In this document: in pieces, positions 13,404 through 16,858 of the stretch
How positions within the stretch are numbered: position 1 is the first letter of the stretch
Layout of the letters: every line of letters starts with the position of its first letter
Source of the DNA: DATAYF01 sp036272735
Lineage (GTDB): Bacteria; Chloroflexota; Ktedonobacteria; Ktedonobacterales; Ktedonobacteraceae
Length of the DNA stretch: 16,858 nt
NCBI GenBank assembly: GCA_036272735.1
Contig: DATAYF010000590.1
Coordinates: 1-16,858 of the forward strand
Reading direction: 5' to 3'
Notes under the pieces: model-generated
The model's input: the letters and a program-made list of their open reading frames with translations, nothing else
What the model was told of the DNA's origin: nothing
Database searches by the model: none
Program-made: the position numbers and the translations under genes

Positions 13404-14641
13404 TGGAGCATCATGATAATGAAGACCGTTCGCCTGGGTATAGATATCAACAACACCAGCAGTTGTGGGCAGCACAACTAGGACCGCAGGAAAATCCCGG
13501 TGTTGAGCCTGTCACCGGCATCCCTTCTGCCCTGGCCCAGATGGGACTGGGTGAGGCGAGAACGTACCTGACGTCTCACCCAGAGTACGTGACAGAGGCG
13601 TTGCAACATCGCGTGTGGTCAGTGCGTGCTGCCGCGCTACAAACGCTTGGGCGACAGGAAGCACGTGCTTCATTAGCGCAATTGGAGCAATTACAGTTGG
13701 CCTTGCACGATGAGAATATGGCCATTCGTGCTACGGCCGTTCGCATGCTTGGCATGCAAGGCGAGCGTGCTCCTGTCGAGCCTCTGATGGAGGCGTTGCG
13801 CGACCCCGAATGGCGTGTGCGTACGGCAGCGATACTGGCGCTGGGTCGCTTGACCGGACGTACGCCGACTGCACCACTGGTGGAGGCTCTGGAAGATGAG
13901 CATGCATCGGTACGCGCTGCAGCCGTCTGGGCACTAGGTACATTGGGGAAACAGGCTCCAGTAGAACGTTTAGTGCGGGCCTTGCAGGACAGGGCTTGGT
14001 CAGTAAGGGAGGCTGCCGTTATGGCACTACAGGAACAAGAAGAACAAATACCGGTTGCTCCGTTGTTATCAGCACGCTGGGATGATGACAGCAACGTGCG
14101 TCAGGCCGCTGATTACGTGCTTGAGTATCGCTTTGGTGAGCAAGAGTATGCAGAACAGAAGATCCAGCCAGGACGAAAGGCGAGAAAAGGGCTATCCTCA
14201 TCCTGGCCCAGGCTGGGTCTAACAATTTTTTCCCTGCTCTCTTTATTGCCCGCAAGCTCCATGTTAGCCAATAATATGTGGAGCGGTCGCATGATGGCCT
14301 TAATTGGCACAGTTGGGATGTTGATGATAGGCGCTGGAATAGTAAGCATCAATTGGCTCTACCAACGCAAATTTCAGGCTGCGGCAAATGAAACGCAGGA
14401 ACCGTCGAAAGGACGTGCGATATCCTGGGGTAGTGTCATTGTGGGAGCGCTTTCAGTCGCTATACTGCCTCTTCTCTATTCGCAACTTTTAAGCGACTTT
14501 AACCCTGGGTTTTACCCAGCCGAGGCTATTAATCTCGTGTACTTTACAGCTGTAGCTCGTTTCATCATGTTCATCATTACCGCATTGACGGTTGTTGGTA
14601 TCAATATAGCGTTTCACGCAAAGCAAAATGGGGAAGAGTAG
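13403..14641 (+). CDS. HEAT-repeat protein with four membrane segments; sigma-factor partner candidate
   Basis: A 412-residue protein coupled to the ECF sigma gene by a one-base TGATG overlap (GTG at 13400 is an alternative start with better spacing to ggaggg). Residues 1-45 are polar. Six HEAT repeats follow, with the helix-B motif at 71, 105, 136, 167, 198 and 229: VWSVRAAALQTLG, MAIRATAVRMLG, WRVRTAAILALG, ASVRAAAVWALG, WSVREAAVMAL and SNVRQAADYVL. The last five are spaced exactly 31 residues apart. After a basic linker come four hydrophobic segments at about 270-289, 297-319, 341-363 and 376-403, with a short loop after the third. The basic linker suggests the HEAT domain is cytosolic. 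HEAT arrays are protein-binding scaffolds, so tethering the sigma factor at the membrane is a reasonable inference. It could instead be a sensor or target gene product. Confidence 0.85.
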   Translation: MEHHDNEDRSPGYRYQQHQQLWAAQLGPQENPGVEPVTGIPSALAQMGLGEARTYLTSHPEYVTEALQHRVWSVRAAALQTLGRQEARASLAQLEQLQLALHDENMAIRATAVRMLGMQGERAPVEPLMEALRDPEWRVRTAAILALGRLTGRTPTAPLVEALEDEHASVRAAAVWALGTLGKQAPVERLVRALQDRAWSVREAAVMALQEQEEQIPVAPLLSARWDDDSNVRQAADYVLEYRFGEQEYAEQKIQPGRKARKGLSSSWPRLGLTIFSLLSLLPASSMLANNMWSGRMMALIGTVGMLMIGAGIVSINWLYQRKFQAAANETQEPSKGRAISWGSVIVGALSVAILPLLYSQLLSDFNPGFYPAEAINLVYFTAVARFIMFIITALTVVGINIAFHAKQNGEE

Positions 14642-14668
14642 TTTCGCAATGCAGTGACAGTGAGAGAT

Positions 14669-14763
14669 GCATCAAGAAACCATTAGATAGCCTTGATGCT
14701 ACCCCCAGCACACGATGGTTTCGCCGGTCAGGTAATCGGCTTGCGTTGGTGGTCATCTAATGG
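14669..14763. repeat. overlapping, mutually exclusive inverted repeats
   Basis: Three perfect pairings share bases. GCATCAAG (14669-14676) pairs with CTTGATGC (14692-14699). GAAACCAT (14676-14683) pairs with ATGGTTTC (14715-14722). CCATTAGAT (14680-14688) pairs with ATCTAATGG (14755-14763). The second and third cannot form together, and the third competes with the hairpin at 14744-14789. This lies between convergent genes, so the RNA could be the 3' end of either transcript. Confidence 0.45.
14699..14752 (-). pseudogene. C-terminal stub of a short-chain dehydrogenase
   Basis: A minus-strand frame bounded by TGA (14753-14755) and TAG (14699-14701) reads PPTQADYLTGETIVCWG. The ADYLTGETIV run is the near-universal end of classical SDR enzymes (usually xxYxTGxTIxVDGG), but the usual closing DGG is replaced by CWG and a stop. 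Only 17 codons remain, so this is a remnant at most. Its upstream edge coincides with the long hairpin at 14744-14789, which may mark the deletion joint. Confidence 0.4.
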
Positions 14764-14789
14764 GATAGTGCAATAGATGACCATCAACG
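14744..14789. terminator. 16-bp hairpin between convergent genes
   Basis: CGTTGGTGGTCATCTA (14744-14759) pairs with TAGATGACCATCAACG (14774-14789), one G-U pair and a 14-base loop. It sits between the HEAT-protein stop (14641) and the sugar-permease stop (14810), where a bidirectional terminator is expected. No T-tract follows on either strand, so it may act by blocking, by RNA stabilisation, or be the end of a lost mobile element. Confidence 0.45.
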
Positions 14790-14809
14790 TATAAATCAGT
14801 ATACTTGTG

Positions 14810-15643
14810 CTAGAATTTCAGCGCACCGGCCGAGATGTTAGCAATAAACTGGCGAGCCCCCAGGAAGAAGATAATGATCAAGGGAATAGTCGCCATTAAG
14901 GTGCCAGTGATCACCACGCTATAATCGGTACTGTAGGAGCCATTCAAGTTTGACAGTGCTACCTGTAACGTATAGATCTTAGGATCATTGAGCGTGATCA
15001 ACGGCCACAGGTAGTCATTCCAGGCGGTAATGAAGGTGAGGATGCCCAGAAAACCCAGTGCCGGACGCAGAGCAGGCAGGGCCACGTTCCAATACGTGCG
15101 AAAGTGTCCACAGCCATCGAGCTTGGCGGCATCGATCAGGTCGTTGTGAATGGCGGAAAGCGAGTACTGACGCATCCAGAAGATGCCGAACGCAGTTACC
15201 ATAGTGGGAACAATCAGCGGTAAAAACGTGCCCAACCAGTGCAGGTTCGCCATTATCACGTATGAAGCAACTAGAGAACCAGCCGAGGGCAAGATCATCG
15301 TTGCTAGCAGGATCACAAACAAGACGTTCTTGCCGGGGAACTCGAACTTGGCGAAGGTAAAACCCGCCAGTGAGCAGAAGAAGAGTGTCAAGACCGTGGT
15401 GCAAACCGCGACGATAACGGTGTTGAAGAAGCTCTGAAAGAAGGCTACATCCTGCAACACCTGAGTACTGTTGGCCCACAACTGGTTGCCAAAGACCAGT
15501 ATAGGCGGCACGTGATAGACCGAACTCGTCGTATTCGTGGCCCACACAATCATCCAGTAAAAAGGGAGAACTGACAGAACTAAGCCGATCAAGAGCACAA
15601 TTTCGACAATGATCCTCTGTGTGCGTGTACCATATTGCTGCAT
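14810..15643 (-). CDS. CUT1 sugar ABC permease, MalG-like
   Basis: One of two membrane subunits of a carbohydrate importer, 277 residues with six hydrophobic segments, the MalG/LacG/AraQ size. The EAA loop that docks the ATPase is at about residues 168-192: DLIDAAKLDGCGHFRTYWNV, then ALP. The opening RIIVEIVLLIGLVLSVLPFYW and the closing FFLGARQFIANISAGALKF are typical of CUT1 second permeases. ATG 15643 has aaaggag seven to eight bases upstream and follows the MalF-like stop by 22 bases, so the two are co-transcribed. It is the last gene of the operon in this window; no ATPase gene follows, so a shared MsmX-like ATPase is likely. The sugar cannot be read from this subunit. Confidence 0.93.
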   Translation of the reverse strand: MQQYGTRTQRIIVEIVLLIGLVLSVLPFYWMIVWATNTTSSVYHVPPILVFGNQLWANSTQVLQDVAFFQSFFNTVIVAVCTTVLTLFFCSLAGFTFAKFEFPGKNVLFVILLATMILPSAGSLVASYVIMANLHWLGTFLPLIVPTMVTAFGIFWMRQYSLSAIHNDLIDAAKLDGCGHFRTYWNVALPALRPALGFLGILTFITAWNDYLWPLITLNDPKIYTLQVALSNLNGSYSTDYSVVITGTLMATIPLIIIFFLGARQFIANISAGALKF

Positions 15644-15665
15644 TATTTACGCTCCTTTTGTTTCC

Positions 15666-16607
15666 TTACTTATCACCGTGCTGGACGATACGCCAATTGA
15701 CCAGCGTGAAAATCACCAGGATAAAGAACAGGATCCAGCTTACCGCCGCGCCAAATCCAAAGTGGAAGGAGGCGAACGATTGCCAGTAGTTGTAGAGCGA
15801 CATCGTCAATCCAGCGTTACCAGGGCCACCATTGTCGCCAAAGAGCACTTGTGGCTGGGTAAAGATGGTCATGCCACCCAGCGTCGAGGAGATCACGGTA
15901 AACAGAACAATCGGGCGCAATAGGGGAAGCGTGATGTGGTAGAAGATGCCCCAGGTATTCGCCCCATCCAGGCGCGCCGACTCGTAAAAATCGGTAGGAA
16001 TGCTCTGCAAGCCCGCCATGTAGACCAGCGCGTTGTAGCCCGTCCATTGCCAGATGACCATAAGCGCCACGGCCCATTTCATTGGCCAGGCATCGGTCGT
16101 CCACTGTATGGAAGGAATGTGCAGCGCGTTCAATATCAGGTTGAAGAGGCCAAATTGTGGGCTGAACATGGCGCCAAAGATCAAGGCAATCGCTACTGTC
16201 GAGGTAACATTGGGCAAGAAAAATGCAACCTGATAGGCAAATTTCGAGCGTTTGCGCATATTGATCAGGAAAGCCAGGACCAGACCGATAGCCAGCATCG
16301 GGATCGTGGAGATGATCCAGATGATGAAGGTATTGAGGATGGCCTGACCGAAAATAGGATCGGTCAAGGCGGAGGTAAAATTGTTCCAACCAACGAATGT
16401 CATCTTGCCGATGCCATCCCATTTCTGAAACGCCAGGTACAGCGAAAAGATCACGGGAATGATGCCAAAGGCCAGGAAGACGATATAGTACGGCGCGATT
16501 GAAAGGTACATGGGCAGATACTTACGCCATTTGCGTCGCGATGCCGCAGCACCAGATGCTACACGTGTTTTCTCAGGCACGGTGACGGGTGTAGTAACAC
16601 TACTCAT
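15666..16607 (-). CDS. CUT1 sugar ABC permease, MalF-like
   Basis: The partner permease, 313 residues: a basic N-terminus (SRRKWRKYLPMYLSIAPYYI), six hydrophobic segments and an EAA loop at about 207-230 (DFYESARLDGANTWGIFYHI, then TLPLL). Unlike E. coli MalF it lacks the large periplasmic P2 domain, as is normal for the LacF/UgpA type. The segment FTQPQVLFGDNGGPGNAGLT between the last helices is characteristic of this branch. ATG 16607 has aggagac eight bases upstream and is 33 bases downstream of the solute-binding protein stop. The order binding protein, MalF-like, MalG-like is the standard CUT1 operon. Confidence 0.93.
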   Translation of the reverse strand: MSSVTTPVTVPEKTRVASGAAASRRKWRKYLPMYLSIAPYYIVFLAFGIIPVIFSLYLAFQKWDGIGKMTFVGWNNFTSALTDPIFGQAILNTFIIWIISTIPMLAIGLVLAFLINMRKRSKFAYQVAFFLPNVTSTVAIALIFGAMFSPQFGLFNLILNALHIPSIQWTTDAWPMKWAVALMVIWQWTGYNALVYMAGLQSIPTDFYESARLDGANTWGIFYHITLPLLRPIVLFTVISSTLGGMTIFTQPQVLFGDNGGPGNAGLTMSLYNYWQSFASFHFGFGAAVSWILFFILVIFTLVNWRIVQHGDK

Positions 16608-16640
16608 GAAATTTTGTCTCCTTCAGCTAATCACACGATC

Positions 16641-16858
16641 TTAGCGCACGAGGTTCCTCTGGACTTCTGCCTGGGCATCAGTCCAGGCCCTGGCGGAACT
16701 TTTGCCTTGAGACTCGACAAGTTGAAGCTGGTCAGTAAAGGCGGTATAGGCAATCGTATCTTCCGGTCCGGCATAGAAGCTGGGCACATTTTTCACTGCG
16801 GCTGAGAAAATGTTCGTGGTGTCTTGTCCGCCATAGAACGCTTCCTTCTGGTGTAACG
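16641..16858 (-). CDS. extracellular solute-binding protein of the sugar importer, C-terminal part
   Basis: The frame enters from the window edge and ends at TAA (16641-16643), leaving 71 codons. Visible are HQKEAFYGGQDTTNIFSAAV, NVPSFYAGPEDTIAYTAF and the closing WTDAQAEVQRNLVR. The run ending in a long amphipathic helix with WxxAqxxvq matches the C-terminal helix of family 1 (MalE/UgpB-like) binding proteins. Its place just ahead of the two permeases supports this. The signal peptide and sugar-binding residues lie outside the window. Confidence 0.85.
   Translation of the reverse strand, partial: LHQKEAFYGGQDTTNIFSAAVKNVPSFYAGPEDTIAYTAFTDQLQLVESQGKSSARAWTDAQAEVQRNLVR

Noticed and set aside
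13613..14126. 93-base DNA periodicity as a tandem or CRISPR-like repeat
   Set aside because: The period is that of the HEAT protein repeats (31 codons); the DNA units are diverged and no spacer-repeat structure exists.
15936..16502. 188-codon plus-strand frame opposite the MalF-like permease
   Set aside because: Antisense shadow rich in Asp/Arg/Gln/His, as expected from reading membrane-protein codons backwards.

Overview
The window reads as a chromosomal accessory stretch of a Chloroflexota bacterium, most likely class Ktedonobacteria. This is inferred from the gene mix: an IS701-like transposase, DHA2 and Fsr-type exporters, a DUF1579-like small protein, GtrA, an ECF sigma factor paired with a HEAT-repeat membrane protein, and a CUT1 sugar ABC transporter. 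No rRNA, tRNA or phylogenetic marker gene is present, so the placement is an inference. GC content is moderate, and there is no CRISPR array, phage module or large repeat.

Left part (1-4843): an IS701/IS4-like transposase (minus) abuts a two-lobed winged-helix protein (minus). Then come two damaged plus-strand genes: the C-terminal stub of an AHSA1/SRPBCC protein and a DUF1579-like gene broken by one extra base. A 14-TM DHA2 exporter (minus) follows. Centre-left (4844-7583): a 370-base divergent control region carries a tandem hexamer array over the exporter promoter, a perfect 12-bp inverted repeat, and a strong extended -10 promoter. That promoter drives a ZTP (pfl) riboswitch with its own intrinsic terminator, ahead of a class V aminotransferase of the serine/alanine-glyoxylate type. 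An aldo/keto reductase with its own strong ribosome site follows. Centre (7584-10325): a DinB-like stub, a GtrA membrane protein, a single-domain CheY-like response regulator (all minus), then a ThiO/glycine-oxidase-like flavoenzyme (plus).

Right part (10377-16858): a LysR regulator diverges from an Fsr-type MFS exporter, with a textbook LysR operator between them. An ECF sigma factor overlaps by one base a protein with six HEAT repeats at 31-residue spacing plus four membrane segments, a candidate non-canonical anti-sigma or sensor partner. After a structured intergenic region holding an SDR C-terminal stub, a minus-strand sugar ABC operon runs out of the window (solute-binding protein, MalF-like, MalG-like permease).

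The two most interesting systems are the riboswitch-controlled aminotransferase, where a purine/one-carbon stress signal appears to gate serine-glycine metabolism, and the sigma/HEAT-membrane pair. A secondary theme is decay: three gene stubs keep only their C-terminal ends, and one gene is frameshifted, all at gene borders.
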